A program made the translations under genes and the position numbers. A model generated the notes under the pieces. The model ran no database searches, had not been told where the DNA came from, and was given only the letters and a program-made list of their open reading frames with translations. Positions 26,400-35,977 of a stretch of DNA of 64,000 nucleotides are shown one piece after another (the stretch's first letter is position 1; every line of letters begins with the position of its first letter). The stretch is taken from the NCBI RefSeq assembly GCF_026967575.1, contig NZ_CP114054.1, positions 1,984,001 through 2,048,000 on the forward strand. The letters run 5' to 3'. Source of the stretch: Aurantiacibacter sp. MUD11. Its GTDB lineage: Bacteria; Pseudomonadota; Alphaproteobacteria; Sphingomonadales; Sphingomonadaceae.

Positions 26400-28009
26400 G
26401 CGAAATCGTGGAGGACACTGCCGCGCCGGAAGAGGTGCCGGATATCGAGATCGACGAGTGGCAGCGGGTCAACCCGCTCAGCATGGCCGTGCAGCTGGTG
26501 CGGCTGGGCTTCCAGGCGATCATCCCGGCGGCGTTCGTGTTGTGGGGCTCGGCTTCCGATGCCGACAAGTTCGACATGGCCGGACCGATCATCGGTCTGG
26601 TGGTCCTGCTGATCATCGCCGTCGTCGGCTTCCGGACCTGGCTCGGCTGGGTGCGGTTGCGCTACCGCGTGGGCGAGAACGATGTGCGGGTCGAGCAGGG
26701 CATTCTCAGCCGCCAGGCGCGCTCGGTCCCCTACGAGCGGATTCAGGACGTCAGCCTCGAGCAGAAGATCGTGCCGCGGTTGCTGGGCCTCGTCGAAGTG
26801 CGCTTCGAGACCGGCGCGGGCGGCAAGGACGAGCTGAAGCTCGCTTATGTCTCCGAGGCCGAGGGCGAGAAACTGCGCGAGAGGGTGCGCGCGCTGGTGG
26901 AGGGCGAGGAGGCGAAGCCGCTCGCGGCGGCCGCCACCGACCAACCGCCGGCGGAAGTACCCGCCGCGTCGGGCGGACGCCAGCTCTTCGCCATGGACCC
27001 GAAGCGGCTCGTCACTTTCGGCCTGTTCAACTTCTCGCTGGTAATCTTCGCCGTGCTTCTGGGCGCGTTGCAACAATTCGAATTCCTGCTGCCGTTCGAC
27101 CTGTGGGGATACGTCGAATCCTTCTTCGAGACGGAGGGGCTGAGCGAGGCGGGCAGCTATGTCTCCACGCTCGACACCTGGGCGCGCGTCGCGGCGATCC
27201 TCTACGCTGTCTTCGCAGTGGTCCTGGTGGGCATAGCCAGCGGCGTGGTGAAGACGCTGGTGCAGGACTGGGATTTCCTGCTGGAGCGCACGCCCAAGGG
27301 TTTCCGCCGCCGTCGCGGCCTGCTGACAAAGACCGACGTGGTCATGCCCGTACACCGGGTGCAGGCGCTGGTGGTGAAGACCGGCATCATCCGCCGTCGC
27401 TTCGGCTGGCACGGCCTGTCCTTCGTCTCGCTGGCGCAGGATTCGGGCTCGGCCAACCACGATGTCGCGCCCTTCGCCAAGATGGAGGAAATCGCCCCCA
27501 TCGCTGCCGAAGCGGGCTTCACCCTGCCGGACGAGAGCGAGGACTGGCGGCGACCCAGCCCGAACTACTATTTCGACCGGGGCGTGCTCGCCGGGCTGTT
27601 CGTAACACTGATCGGGATCGTGGCGTTCACCGCCGCTGCCAGCGGGGCAGGCGGATTCGTTCCGGGTCTCGCCGTCATCGCCGTGGCAGTTCCGGCCCTT
27701 GTCGCCCTGCTTGGCGCGCGAGAGATCTACCGCTGGCGCTACGATCGCCACGCGCTCGACCCGCAGCAGGTCATCTCGCGCAAGGGCTGGCTCGCCCCGC
27801 GCACGCAGGTCGCCAGCCGAGTAAAGCTGCATTCGGTGGAAATCACGCAGGGCCCGCTGGGCCGCTGGCGCGGCTACTGCAACCTGGTGTTCGGCATGGC
27901 GGGCGGGCGCTTCGCCTTCCGCGGCCTGTCTCTGGCAGACGCGCGCAAGCTGCGCGCCGCCGTGCTCGATTCGATTGCCGAGGTGGATTTCGCCAAGCTG
28001 CCGCGCTGA
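26396..28009 (+). CDS. Bacterial PH-domain membrane protein (YdbT-like, three PH repeats)
   Basis: A 537-residue membrane protein with repeated units of helix pair plus bPH_2 domain. The repeats are seen as RVGENDVRVEQGILSRQARSVPYERIQDV (read in parts), then TPKGFRRRRGLLTKTDVVMPVHRVQAL, then RHALDPQQVISRKGWLAPRTQVASRVKLHSVEI (parts). Hydrophobic pairs precede each unit. It starts with GTG at 26396, overlapping the stop of the smaller partner. The family is linked to envelope stress or bacteriocin resistance in Bacillus; the role here is unknown. A terminator follows. Confidence 0.9.
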   Translation: MSEIVEDTAAPEEVPDIEIDEWQRVNPLSMAVQLVRLGFQAIIPAAFVLWGSASDADKFDMAGPIIGLVVLLIIAVVGFRTWLGWVRLRYRVGENDVRVEQGILSRQARSVPYERIQDVSLEQKIVPRLLGLVEVRFETGAGGKDELKLAYVSEAEGEKLRERVRALVEGEEAKPLAAAATDQPPAEVPAASGGRQLFAMDPKRLVTFGLFNFSLVIFAVLLGALQQFEFLLPFDLWGYVESFFETEGLSEAGSYVSTLDTWARVAAILYAVFAVVLVGIASGVVKTLVQDWDFLLERTPKGFRRRRGLLTKTDVVMPVHRVQALVVKTGIIRRRFGWHGLSFVSLAQDSGSANHDVAPFAKMEEIAPIAAEAGFTLPDESEDWRRPSPNYYFDRGVLAGLFVTLIGIVAFTAAASGAGGFVPGLAVIAVAVPALVALLGAREIYRWRYDRHALDPQQVISRKGWLAPRTQVASRVKLHSVEITQGPLGRWRGYCNLVFGMAGGRFAFRGLSLADARKLRAAVLDSIAEVDFAKLPR

Positions 28010-28016
28010 ATCGGAA

Positions 28017-28050
28017 AAGGGCCCCGGCAGAAGCCGGAGCCCTTCCAAAA
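28017..28050. terminator. Bidirectional terminator
   Basis: A 12-bp stem with one mismatch (28017-28028 with 28033-28044) and a four-base loop between convergent genes. The minus strand continues with TTTT, the plus strand with a weaker tail. Confidence 0.75.
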
Positions 28051-28069
28051 TTCTCGTCATCAGGCGGCG

Positions 28070-28507
28070 TCAGTACATGACACCGTAGTAACTGAAGACC
28101 TGCCGGCCAAAGTTGTCGGTGAAGGTCGGCGTTTCGCTGGGCGCATAGGACGGTGCCTCACGCAGTTGCGATTTGTCGATGTTGACGACATAGCCGTCCT
28201 TGGTGACGTCATAGTCCAGCGCATCCCACGGGACGGGGAAATGGCTTTCGCCCATTCCCAAAAAGCCGCTAAAGCTCATCACCGAGTATTCCACCCGGCC
28301 GGAGCGCTTGCCGATCATCAGGTGATCGATCTTGCCGATTTCCTCGCCATCGGTGGAGAAGACCTTGGTGCCTTCTACCTTGCTCGATGAAATCAGATTG
28401 TCGGCCTCGTCACGCTCGACCGGGCGCGACCGATCGAACTCAGCGCGACGGTTCAGTTCGGCATCGGAAAATTCGGTGCGTGTTCTCAGGGTGCTAGTCT
28501 GCGTCAT
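28070..28507 (-). CDS. PRC-barrel domain-containing protein
   Basis: A 145-residue soluble protein with a PRC-barrel: LISSSKVEGTKVFSTDGEEIGKIDHLMI (in parts), GRVEYSVMSFSGFLGMGESHFPVPWDAL and DYDVTKDGYVVNIDKSQL. It ends in a Tyr/Phe-rich tail (FGRQVFSYYGVMY). The ATG at 28507 has a very strong ribosome site (AAAGGAGA). Such stand-alone PRC-barrel proteins are common in alphaproteobacteria, often stress-induced, and their function is unknown. About 220 bases without a gene lie upstream. Confidence 0.9.
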   Translation of the reverse strand: MTQTSTLRTRTEFSDAELNRRAEFDRSRPVERDEADNLISSSKVEGTKVFSTDGEEIGKIDHLMIGKRSGRVEYSVMSFSGFLGMGESHFPVPWDALDYDVTKDGYVVNIDKSQLREAPSYAPSETPTFTDNFGRQVFSYYGVMY

Positions 28508-28725
28508 GAGATCTCCTTTCGGTGATTGCGCCGATGACTTGCGGAAATGCGCATTGCCGGCTTCCTTGTGGCGCACTCGGCGCTGGCTACGACCCACCAA
28601 AGGCGGGGAGCGGAAGCTGCCGGCGTCATGTCGACGTCATCGGCTCTTACACAACATCAACGCGCCGCCTTGGAGCGATGTTCCGAAATAGTCTCAGTTT
28701 TCTCGTGGCTTGCCTCGAGGGCAGG

Positions 28726-29016
28726 TCAGGCGCGCAGGTCAGCCCATTCCGGGTGCTTGTCGAACTGGGCGACGACATAGGGACACAGCGGCTTGATCTT
28801 GAAGCCGTTCGCGCGGGCATCGTCGATCATGGCCTGCACCAGCTTGAAGGCGATTCCCTTGCCGCGCGCGGCGGGCGGGGTGAAGGTATGGTCTGCCACG
28901 CGGGCATCCCCGCGCCTGTGCCAGGTCAGCTCGGCGCCCACCTCGCTGCCTTCCACCGGGGTGCGATAGGCCCCCTTGTCGCCGTCGTCGGTGATGGTGA
29001 TTTCAATATCGGCCAT
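28726..29016 (-). CDS. Small GNAT-family N-acetyltransferase (YidJ/Gcn5-like)
   Basis: A 96-residue protein of the short GNAT type: ITITDDGDKGAYRTPVEG, a DHTFTPPAARGKGIAFKLVQAMIDDAR core with an R-G-K-G-I-A acetyl-CoA loop, then KIKPLCPYVVAQFDKHPEWADL, which is the diagnostic C-terminal motif. The substrate is unknown. Divergent from the threonine-aldolase gene, with a strong ribosome site (AAGGAGA). Confidence 0.9.
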   Translation of the reverse strand: MADIEITITDDGDKGAYRTPVEGSEVGAELTWHRRGDARVADHTFTPPAARGKGIAFKLVQAMIDDARANGFKIKPLCPYVVAQFDKHPEWADLRA

Positions 29017-29065
29017 GCGATCTCCTTCTTGCGCTGAACGGGCCTTGCGGCCAATGCGTTCCGCC

Positions 29066-30061
29066 ATGCAGTTCCTGTCCGACAATGCTGCGCCGGTCCA
29101 CCCCAAGTTGTGGGAAGCCATGCGCGCAGCCGACGCGCCCGACACGCCGTACGATACCGATGCGCTCAGCCGCGAGCTGGATGCGCGCTTCACCGCGCTG
29201 TTCGGGCGCGAGTGCGCGGCGCTGTGGGTGGCGACCGGAACGGCGGCCAATTGCCTGGCGCTGGCAACCATGGTGGACCCGCACGGCGGCGTGATTTGCC
29301 ACGAGGAAGCGCACATCGAGATGGACGAGTGCGGCGCGCCCGGTTTCTACCTGCACGGCGCCAAGCTGCTGCTGGCCAGCGGTGCCGGGGCCAAGCTGAC
29401 GGTCGATTCGATCGGCGAGGTGCTGGCCGGCATCACCCGCGGCGTGCACCAGGTGCCCGCGCAGGCGATTTCGATCACTCAGGCGAGCGAATACGGCATG
29501 GTCTACCGGCCGGACGAACTCGCGGCCATCGGCGCGCTTACGAAGGAGCACGGCCTTGGCCTGCACATGGATGGTGCGCGCTTCGGCAATGCCACCGCTT
29601 TCCTTGGCGGCACGCCGGCAGAAGCGGCAGGGCCGGTCGACGCGCTCAGCTTCGGCTTCGTGAAGAACGGCGGCATGGGGGCCGAGGCGGTCATCCTGTT
29701 CGATACCGAACAGGCCGACATGATCCGCTTCCGCCGCAAACGTGCAGGGCACCTGCAGAGCAAGGGCCGTTTCCTCGCCGCGCAGATCCTCGCCATGTTG
29801 GAGGATGACCTCTGGCTGGAGAATGCCCGCGCTTCCAACGCGGCAGCGGCGGAAATCGCGCAGGCGGCGGGCGAACGACTGCTTTATCCGGTCGAGGCGA
29901 ACGAGCTGTTCGTGCGCATGGATACCGATGAGCGCGCGGCGCTGCGCGGGCAGGGCTTCGCCTTCTACGACTGGGACGACACCTGCGTGCGGTTCGTCAC
30001 CAGCTGGGCGACCGATCCCGACCATGCCGGAGCGCTGGGCAAGGCGATCGCCGCGCTATGA
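29066..30061 (+). CDS. Low-specificity L-threonine aldolase (PLP-dependent)
   Basis: A 331-residue PLP enzyme of the beta-eliminating-lyase family that splits L-threonine or allo-threonine to glycine and acetaldehyde. Seen: FLSDNAAPVHP at the start, WVATGTAANCLAL, HEEAHIEMDECGAP, GLHMDGARFGNA (Asp/Arg around the cofactor) and SFGFVKNGGMGAEAV with the PLP Lys. The start MQFLSDN at 29066 fits the family; 29054 is an alternative and neither has a clear ribosome site. The stop overlaps the next gene's ATG (ATGA). Confidence 0.9.
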   Translation: MQFLSDNAAPVHPKLWEAMRAADAPDTPYDTDALSRELDARFTALFGRECAALWVATGTAANCLALATMVDPHGGVICHEEAHIEMDECGAPGFYLHGAKLLLASGAGAKLTVDSIGEVLAGITRGVHQVPAQAISITQASEYGMVYRPDELAAIGALTKEHGLGLHMDGARFGNATAFLGGTPAEAAGPVDALSFGFVKNGGMGAEAVILFDTEQADMIRFRRKRAGHLQSKGRFLAAQILAMLEDDLWLENARASNAAAAEIAQAAGERLLYPVEANELFVRMDTDERAALRGQGFAFYDWDDTCVRFVTSWATDPDHAGALGKAIAAL

Positions 30062-31023
30062 GCGCAGCGCAGACCAGCATGCTGCACTGGCGAGTGATCG
30101 TGCCCTTCGTGCTGACCGGCACGATCTGGGGTTCTACCTGGTGGGTCATCACCGGGCAGATCGATGGCGTGCCCGCAGCCTGGTCGGTCTTCTACCGCTT
30201 TGCGCTGGCGACGCCGGCGCTGTTCATCGTGGCGGCGCTGATGCAGCGCCGCCTGCGCCTGTCGCGGCCCGAACACCTGCTGGCCATCGGCGTGGGACTG
30301 GCGCAGTTCAGCGGCAATTTCCTGTTCGTCTACCATTCGGAACTCTACGTCACCTCGGGCATCGTGGCGATGATGTTCGCGCTGCTGATGGTCCCCAATG
30401 CCGTGTTCGCGCGGATCTTCCTGGGGGAGCGGGTGCAGGGCGGCTTCGTGCTCGGCAGTGCGGTGGCGATCGTGGGCGTGTCCTTCCTGCTGTGGCACGA
30501 GTGGCAGGCCAACCCCGATGCCGGGGTGATCGGCGGCAATGTCGGACTGGGCATCGTGTTGGCGGTGATCGGCATCCTTGCCGCCTCGATCGCCAACGTG
30601 ATCCAGGCCAACCCGACCGGGCGCGCCGTGCCGATGGTCAGCCTGCTGGCCTGGGCCATGCTCTATGGCACCCTTTTCGATCTCGGCTTTGCGTGGGTGA
30701 CCGCCGGGCCGCCGCCGGTGCCGGAGGGCGCCGCCTACTGGGGTGGCATCGTCTACCTGGCGCTGATCGGATCGGTGGTGACCTTCCCGCTGCACTACAA
30801 TCTCGTCCGCGAGATCGGTGCGGGGCGCACGGCCTACAACTCGATCGTCACGATTACGGTGGCGATGCTGCTGTCGACCCTGTTCGAGGGCTATCGCTGG
30901 ACCCCGCTCACGGCGACGGGCATGGGCCTGGCCCTGCTGGGCATGGTGCTGGCGCTGCGTGCCCGGCGGCAGAAGGGCGTGCAGGTACAGCAATCGGGTA
31001 GCCTGCGGCACGAGGTGGACTAG
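30058..31023 (+). CDS. DMT-superfamily transporter (EamA type)
   Basis: A 321-residue inner-membrane protein with ten predicted helices in two EamA repeats: FVLTGTIWGSTWWVITGQ opens the first, GLGIVLAVIGILAASIANVIQA opens the second, and LLSTLFEGYRWTPLTATGMGLALLGMVLAL closes it. The family exports small metabolites such as amino acids or nucleosides. Coupled to threonine aldolase by ATGA, so amino-acid-related export is plausible but unproved. The C-terminus overlaps the convergent epimerase-like gene by four bases. Confidence 0.9.
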   Translation: MSAAQTSMLHWRVIVPFVLTGTIWGSTWWVITGQIDGVPAAWSVFYRFALATPALFIVAALMQRRLRLSRPEHLLAIGVGLAQFSGNFLFVYHSELYVTSGIVAMMFALLMVPNAVFARIFLGERVQGGFVLGSAVAIVGVSFLLWHEWQANPDAGVIGGNVGLGIVLAVIGILAASIANVIQANPTGRAVPMVSLLAWAMLYGTLFDLGFAWVTAGPPPVPEGAAYWGGIVYLALIGSVVTFPLHYNLVREIGAGRTAYNSIVTITVAMLLSTLFEGYRWTPLTATGMGLALLGMVLALRARRQKGVQVQQSGSLRHEVD

Positions 31024-31802
31024 GCGAGGTTTGCCAGGCCCTCGCGATAGGTCGGGTAGGCAGGGTGCCAACCGAGCACGCGCTTCGCCTTGCCATTCGC
31101 CACCCGGCGGTTCTCGGCATAGAAGCCGCGCGCCATCGGGGAGAGGCCTGCTTCTTCCAGCGACTGCAATGGTGGCGGCTCCACGCCCATTCGCGCGCAG
31201 GCATATTCGACCAACTCGTTCTGGCTGCACGGCAGGTCGTCCGAGAGGTTGTAGGCCCCCGGCGGCGCGTGACCCAGCACCGCGGCCATCACCCCGCTGG
31301 CGATGTCCTCCACATGCACCCGGCTGAATACCTGTCCCGGCAAGTCTATTCGGTGCGCCTTGCCCGACCGGATGCGATCGAACACGCTGCGGCCGGGGCC
31401 GTAGATTCCCGGCAGGCGGAACACGCGTGCACCGAGGTCGAGCCAGGCGGCATCGCATTCGGCCCGCGATGTGCGCCTGCCGGTGCCCGTTGGTGCCGTC
31501 TCATCGACCCAGGCCCCCCTTGTGTCACCGTAGACCCCCGTTGAGGAGAGGTAGCCGAGCCACTTGCCCTCCAGCGCGTGGCCATAGGCTTCCAGAACCG
31601 GATCGTTGCCCGTTTCCCGGCTCGGCGGGACGGAGGAGAGCACGAAGCGCGCCTTGCCCACGGTTTCGCGCACCGCAGCGCTGTCGGCAAAATCGATATC
31701 GCCGTCCGAGCCGGTCGCCGAAACGGTCCAGCCCGCCGCGCGCGCCACAGCGGCGATGCGCTTTGCCGTATATCCCAGCCCGAAAATGAACAGATCCGCC
31801 AT
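31020..31802 (-). CDS. NAD-dependent epimerase/dehydratase-like (extended SDR) protein
   Basis: A 260-residue Rossmann-fold protein with a short GFGLGYTAKR-type nucleotide loop at the start (FIFGLGYTAKRIAAVA), LSSVPPS, YLSSTGVYGDTRGAWVDE (the YG region in place of the usual YxxxK is shifted), RLPGIYGPGRSVFDRI and FSRVHVEDIASGVMAA. It resembles YeeZ-like SDR proteins of unknown substrate. The classic catalytic Lys is not obvious, so it may bind NAD(P) without being a typical dehydrogenase. Divergent from pepN. Confidence 0.85.
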   Translation of the reverse strand: MADLFIFGLGYTAKRIAAVARAAGWTVSATGSDGDIDFADSAAVRETVGKARFVLSSVPPSRETGNDPVLEAYGHALEGKWLGYLSSTGVYGDTRGAWVDETAPTGTGRRTSRAECDAAWLDLGARVFRLPGIYGPGRSVFDRIRSGKAHRIDLPGQVFSRVHVEDIASGVMAAVLGHAPPGAYNLSDDLPCSQNELVEYACARMGVEPPPLQSLEEAGLSPMARGFYAENRRVANGKAKRVLGWHPAYPTYREGLANLA

Positions 31803-31856
31803 TTGTCGCGTTCTAGCCCCTCGACGCTGCGAAGGAAGGACTTTAGGTCACTCGCC

Positions 31857-34514
31857 ATGGATATTGCCCGCACTCCCTCGACCATCGACGGCAACGACCA
31901 GTTGGCCGATGCCGCCCCGCAGCCCAAGGCTCCCGCGATCATCCGCCGGGAGGACTACAAGCCCTTCCCCTGGAAGGTGCCGCAAGTCGCGCTCGATTTC
32001 ACGCTGGGGCTGGACAAGACGCGCGTCGTCGCAACCCTGCAGGTGGAGGCCAATCCCGAGGCCGAGCGCTCGCCGATCATCCTCCTGAACGGGGACGACC
32101 TGGAACCGCTGAGCGTGAAGGTCGATGGCGAGGAAGTGACCAGCTGGACGCTGGAAGACGAGGACATGCTGCTCTCGCTGCAGAGCGACCGTCACGAGAT
32201 CGAGATCGTCACCGAGATCGACCCGTCGGCCAACACCAAGCTGATGGGCCTCTATGCCTCGGACGGCATGCTGTGCACCCAGTGCGAGGCGGAGGGCTTC
32301 CGCCGCATTGCCTTCTTCCCCGATCGGCCTGATGTGCTCTCCACCTACCGCGTGCGGATGAGTGGCGATGCCGAGGCCTTTCCCGTGCTGCTGTGCAACG
32401 GCAACCTCGAGGCCAGTGGCACTGGCGAGGATGGCACGCACTGGGCCGAATGGCACGACCCCTGGCCCAAGCCGAGTTATCTCTTCGCGCTGGTGGCGGG
32501 GCAGCTGGTCGCCAACACCGACAGCTTCACCACCATGAGCGGGCGCGAGGTAACGCTGAACATCTACGTGCGCGAGGGCGACCTGCCGCGCACCGGCCAC
32601 GCGATGGAATCGCTGAAGAAGAGTATGAAATGGGACGAAGAGGTGTTCGGCCGCGAATACGATCTCGACCTGTTCAACATTGTCGCCGTTTCCGACTTCA
32701 ACATGGGCGCGATGGAGAACAAGGGTCTCAACATCTTCAACACGAAATACGTGCTGGCGGACGAGGACACTGCGACTGATAGCGACTTCGACGGCATCGA
32801 AGGCGTGATCGCGCACGAATACTTCCACAACTGGTCAGGCAACCGCATCACCTGCCGCGACTGGTTCCAGCTGAGCCTGAAGGAAGGCTTCACCGTGCTG
32901 CGCGACCAGCTGTTCAGCCAGGACATGGGCAGCGAACCGGTGAAGCGCATCGAGGACGTGCGCGTGCTGCGCGGGGCGCAGTTCCCCGAAGACAGCGGTC
33001 CGCTGGCGCATCCCATCCGCCCGGACAGCTATCGCGAGATCTCCAACTTCTACACCGCCACCGTCTACAACAAGGGTGCCGAAGTCATCCGCATGATGCG
33101 CACCATGGCAGGCGAGGAGCGCTTCCGGAAAGGCACGGACCTCTATTTCGACCGTCACGACGGCGAAGCCGCGACCTGCGAGGACTTCATCAGGGCGATC
33201 GAGGAAGGTGCCGGGCTGGACCTGTCGCAGTTCCGCCTGTGGTACTCGCAGGCCGGCACGCCGAAGGTCTCCGTGCGGCTGGAACACACCGGCGATACGG
33301 CCACCCTGCACCTGTCACAGGACGTGCCGGCCACTCCAGGCCAGCCGGACAAGCAGCCGATGCCGATTCCGCTCAAGCTGGCGCTGTTCGACAGGAAAAC
33401 CGGGAAACACCATGGTGAACAACTGGTTACCGTTAACAAAGCTCAAGATAGCCTGAGCTTTTCCGGATTCGCCGAAAAGCCGGTGCTGTCGATCAATCGC
33501 GGCTTTTCCGCGCCGATCACCGTCGAGCGTGACGTGGGTCAGGACGAGCTGGTCTTCCTAGCCGCCCACGATGACGACCCCTTTGCCCGTTACGAGGCCT
33601 TGCAGGACCTGGTCGTCGGCCACCTGAAGCAGGCGGTCGACGGTGCGCTGACCGATGACCAGCGGGATGCGGCGCGCAGCGCGATTGCGCAGGCGCTGAA
33701 AGCGGTCCTCGAAGACGACCGGCTGGATGACCTGATGCGCGGCGAACTGCTGCTGCTGCTGCCGAGCGAGACTTACCTCGCCGAAACCATGCTGGTGGCG
33801 GACCCCGGCCGCATCCACCAGGAACGCCAGGCCCTGCGCGCGGCATTGGGGCAGGCGCTGGAAAGCGAATTCGCCGCCCTGCACGAACGTGCCTCGGCCG
33901 TGCCCTTCGGCCTCTCCGCCGAAGCGCGCGGGGCACGCAAGGTGAAGACCCAGGCGCTGGTCTACATGGCGGCGGGCAATCCGCAGCGCGGCAAGGCGAT
34001 GGCCTGGGCGCAGTACCAGGGCGCGGACAACATGACCGATCGGCAGGGGGCGCTGATGGTGCTGACCGGCCTCGACGGGATCGAGCGCACCGATGCGCTA
34101 ATCGACTTCTACAACCGCTACCAGGGCAATGCACTGGTGGTCGACAAGTGGTTCGCACTGCAGGCCAGCTCCATGCACCCGCACGTGCTGGACCATGTGA
34201 AGGCACTGGGCAACCACCCTGACTTCACCATGAAGAACCCCAACCGCGTGCGTTCGCTGTACATGGCCTTCGCCTACAACCCGCACGCCTTCCACGCGCC
34301 CAGCGGCGAGGGTTACAAGCTGGTGGCCGACGTCATCCTGGCATTGGACCCGATCAACCCGCAGACCGCTGCGCGCTTCGTGCCGCAGCTGGGCCGCTGG
34401 CGGCGGATCGAGCCGGGGCGTTCGGCATTGATGAAGGCGCAGCTCGAACGCATTGCCGAGGCACCGGAGCTGTCGCGCGATACCTACGAACAGGTGAGCC
34501 GCAGCCTTGGCTGA
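31857..34514 (+). CDS. pepN: Aminopeptidase N (M1 family)
   Basis: An 885-residue zinc aminopeptidase that removes N-terminal residues from peptides. The exopeptidase motif MGAMEN, the zinc site HEYFH (residues 320-324) with the third ligand Glu in SLKEGFTV, and the DUF3458 C-terminal domains ending FVPQLGRWRRIEPGR are all present, matching the E. coli type of about 870 residues. Start at 31857 (MDIARTPST); upstream frame overlaps the opposite gene. It overlaps pgeF by eight bases. Confidence 0.97.
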   Translation: MDIARTPSTIDGNDQLADAAPQPKAPAIIRREDYKPFPWKVPQVALDFTLGLDKTRVVATLQVEANPEAERSPIILLNGDDLEPLSVKVDGEEVTSWTLEDEDMLLSLQSDRHEIEIVTEIDPSANTKLMGLYASDGMLCTQCEAEGFRRIAFFPDRPDVLSTYRVRMSGDAEAFPVLLCNGNLEASGTGEDGTHWAEWHDPWPKPSYLFALVAGQLVANTDSFTTMSGREVTLNIYVREGDLPRTGHAMESLKKSMKWDEEVFGREYDLDLFNIVAVSDFNMGAMENKGLNIFNTKYVLADEDTATDSDFDGIEGVIAHEYFHNWSGNRITCRDWFQLSLKEGFTVLRDQLFSQDMGSEPVKRIEDVRVLRGAQFPEDSGPLAHPIRPDSYREISNFYTATVYNKGAEVIRMMRTMAGEERFRKGTDLYFDRHDGEAATCEDFIRAIEEGAGLDLSQFRLWYSQAGTPKVSVRLEHTGDTATLHLSQDVPATPGQPDKQPMPIPLKLALFDRKTGKHHGEQLVTVNKAQDSLSFSGFAEKPVLSINRGFSAPITVERDVGQDELVFLAAHDDDPFARYEALQDLVVGHLKQAVDGALTDDQRDAARSAIAQALKAVLEDDRLDDLMRGELLLLLPSETYLAETMLVADPGRIHQERQALRAALGQALESEFAALHERASAVPFGLSAEARGARKVKTQALVYMAAGNPQRGKAMAWAQYQGADNMTDRQGALMVLTGLDGIERTDALIDFYNRYQGNALVVDKWFALQASSMHPHVLDHVKALGNHPDFTMKNPNRVRSLYMAFAYNPHAFHAPSGEGYKLVADVILALDPINPQTAARFVPQLGRWRRIEPGRSALMKAQLERIAEAPELSRDTYEQVSRSLG

Positions 34515-35190
34515 CGCGGGCGAGGTCGTTCGCGCTGCAAACATCGCCGTCCCGCACGGCTTCCTCGACGCTGCCCAGAGCGATGCGCGCCAGCTTTCGC
34601 TCGCCATTGGCGAGGCAGAGCCGGTGTTCGTCGAGCAGGTCCATTCCGCCACGGCAATCTGCGTGGACCGGCCCTTCAAGGACGCCGCGCGCCCGCAGGT
34701 CGATGCCATGGCCACTGCCACCCCCGGCCTCGCGCTGGCCGTCGTCACCGCCGATTGCGCGCCGGTCCTGCTCGCCGACTCGCAGGCAGGCGTCATCGGC
34801 GCGGCCCATGCCGGCTGGCGCGGCGCGCAGGGCGGGGTGATCGCCGATGTCGTGGAGCGGATGGAAGAACTGGGTGCCGCGCGGGCGAATATCGCTGCCG
34901 CCATCGGCCCCACCATCGCCAAGGCAAGCTACGAAGTGGGGGCGGACATGCGCGCCGCCTTCGATCCGCAGGACTTCGACCTGTTCGAGGCGACCGGGCC
35001 GGACAAGTGGCATTTCGACCTGGAAGCCTATGTTGTTCGCCAACTTGCCGCGGCGGGAATCGAATCGGTCTGCCCGCTCGGTCTCGATACCTATGCCGAC
35101 AAGCCGCGCTTCCATTCCTATCGCCGCGCCACGCATCTGGGAGAGCCGACAACGGGCCGCCAGATATCGCTGATCGCGCTTCCCGGCTGA
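34507..35190 (+). CDS. pgeF: Peptidoglycan editing factor PgeF (YfiH/laccase-domain family)
   Basis: A 227-residue cytosolic enzyme of the DUF152/Cu-oxidase_4 family. PgeF prevents misincorporation in peptidoglycan precursors (amidase activity on serine-containing UDP-MurNAc in E. coli). The metal ligands are present in VHSATAICV, VTADCAPVLLAD and GAAHAGWRGAQGGV, and RRATHLGEPTTGRQ marks the end. It starts with TTG at 34507, inside the pepN end, behind AGGTGAG; no ATG alternative preserves the N-terminus. Likely coupled to pepN. Confidence 0.93.
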   Translation: MADAGEVVRAANIAVPHGFLDAAQSDARQLSLAIGEAEPVFVEQVHSATAICVDRPFKDAARPQVDAMATATPGLALAVVTADCAPVLLADSQAGVIGAAHAGWRGAQGGVIADVVERMEELGAARANIAAAIGPTIAKASYEVGADMRAAFDPQDFDLFEATGPDKWHFDLEAYVVRQLAAAGIESVCPLGLDTYADKPRFHSYRRATHLGEPTTGRQISLIALPG

Positions 35191-35394
35191 CGATTTGCGC
35201 CGTGCAGATGCGCCCTTGCAGCGCACTGCGTCACATAACCGCCAAAAGGCGGGTTGGCAGCGCCGATTCACTCGTCTATCAGCCGCGCCAAGCCGCCGCC
35301 CGGCAACGGTTCGTCGTGCGGCTTTGACAGGTTACTCTTCGCCCGACCTCCGGGAATCGCAACCGGCGGGAAAGGCGACAGGCAAGGCAAGGTT

Positions 35395-35961
35395 ATGGCA
35401 ACCACCACTGGCACTCCCGAGACCGCAGAGGTCGCAGGTGAAGACGGCGTCCGCCGTCGCGATTTTATCGAGATTGCAGCCGTTTCGGCGGCAGGTTTCG
35501 GCGGCCTCGTCACGCTGATCCCGCTGGTCAGCCAGATGGCCCCGTCGGAAGACGTGCTGGCCGAGAGCACCACCGAGCTGGACATTTCCTCGCTGGAGGT
35601 GGGCCAGTCGATCAAGGCGGTGTTCCGCAAGCAGCCGGTGTTCGTCCGCCGCCTGACGCAGGCTGAGATCGACGAAGCCAATGCCGTGGACGTCGGCGAC
35701 CTGCGCGACCCGCAGACGCTGGCGGAACGTACCCTGCCCGGCAACGAAGACCTGCTCGTGGTGATGGGTGTCTGCACCCACCTCGGCTGTGTGCCGCTGG
35801 GTGCCGCCGAGGGTGAGAACAAGGGCGAGTTCGGCGGTTACTTCTGCCCCTGCCACGGTTCGCACTACGACACCGCCGCCCGTATCCGTAAGGGTCCGGC
35901 ACCGACGAACCTGGCGGTTCCCGAATATACCATCTCCGACACGACGCTCGTGATCGGCTGA
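35395..35961 (+). CDS. petA: Ubiquinol-cytochrome c reductase iron-sulfur (Rieske) subunit
   Basis: A 188-residue Rieske protein of the cytochrome bc1 complex. The twin-arginine-type N-terminus [20 protein letters not shown] gives a single anchor helix. The [2Fe-2S] ligands are in CTHLGC and CPCHGSHYD. The frame is open to 35254, but the ATG at 35395 with AAGG upstream gives a normal N-terminus. First gene of petA-petB-petC. The 204 bases before it carry no gene; a promoter is expected there but I see no clear consensus. Confidence 0.96.
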   Translation: MATTTGTPETAEVAGEDGVRRRDFIEIAAVSAAGFGGLVTLIPLVSQMAPSEDVLAESTTELDISSLEVGQSIKAVFRKQPVFVRRLTQAEIDEANAVDVGDLRDPQTLAERTLPGNEDLLVVMGVCTHLGCVPLGAAEGENKGEFGGYFCPCHGSHYDTAARIRKGPAPTNLAVPEYTISDTTLVIG

Positions 35962-35977
35962 GGCGAGAGAGAAGAAA

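Noticed and set aside
26147..28060. A 637-codon open frame on the minus strand
   Set aside because: Antisense to the PH-domain gene; composition of a GC-driven shadow, no start signals.
28508..28725. Possible small gene in the 218-base gap (an open frame at 28547-28780)
   Set aside because: No ribosome site, no domain, and it overlaps the acetyltransferase gene on the other strand.
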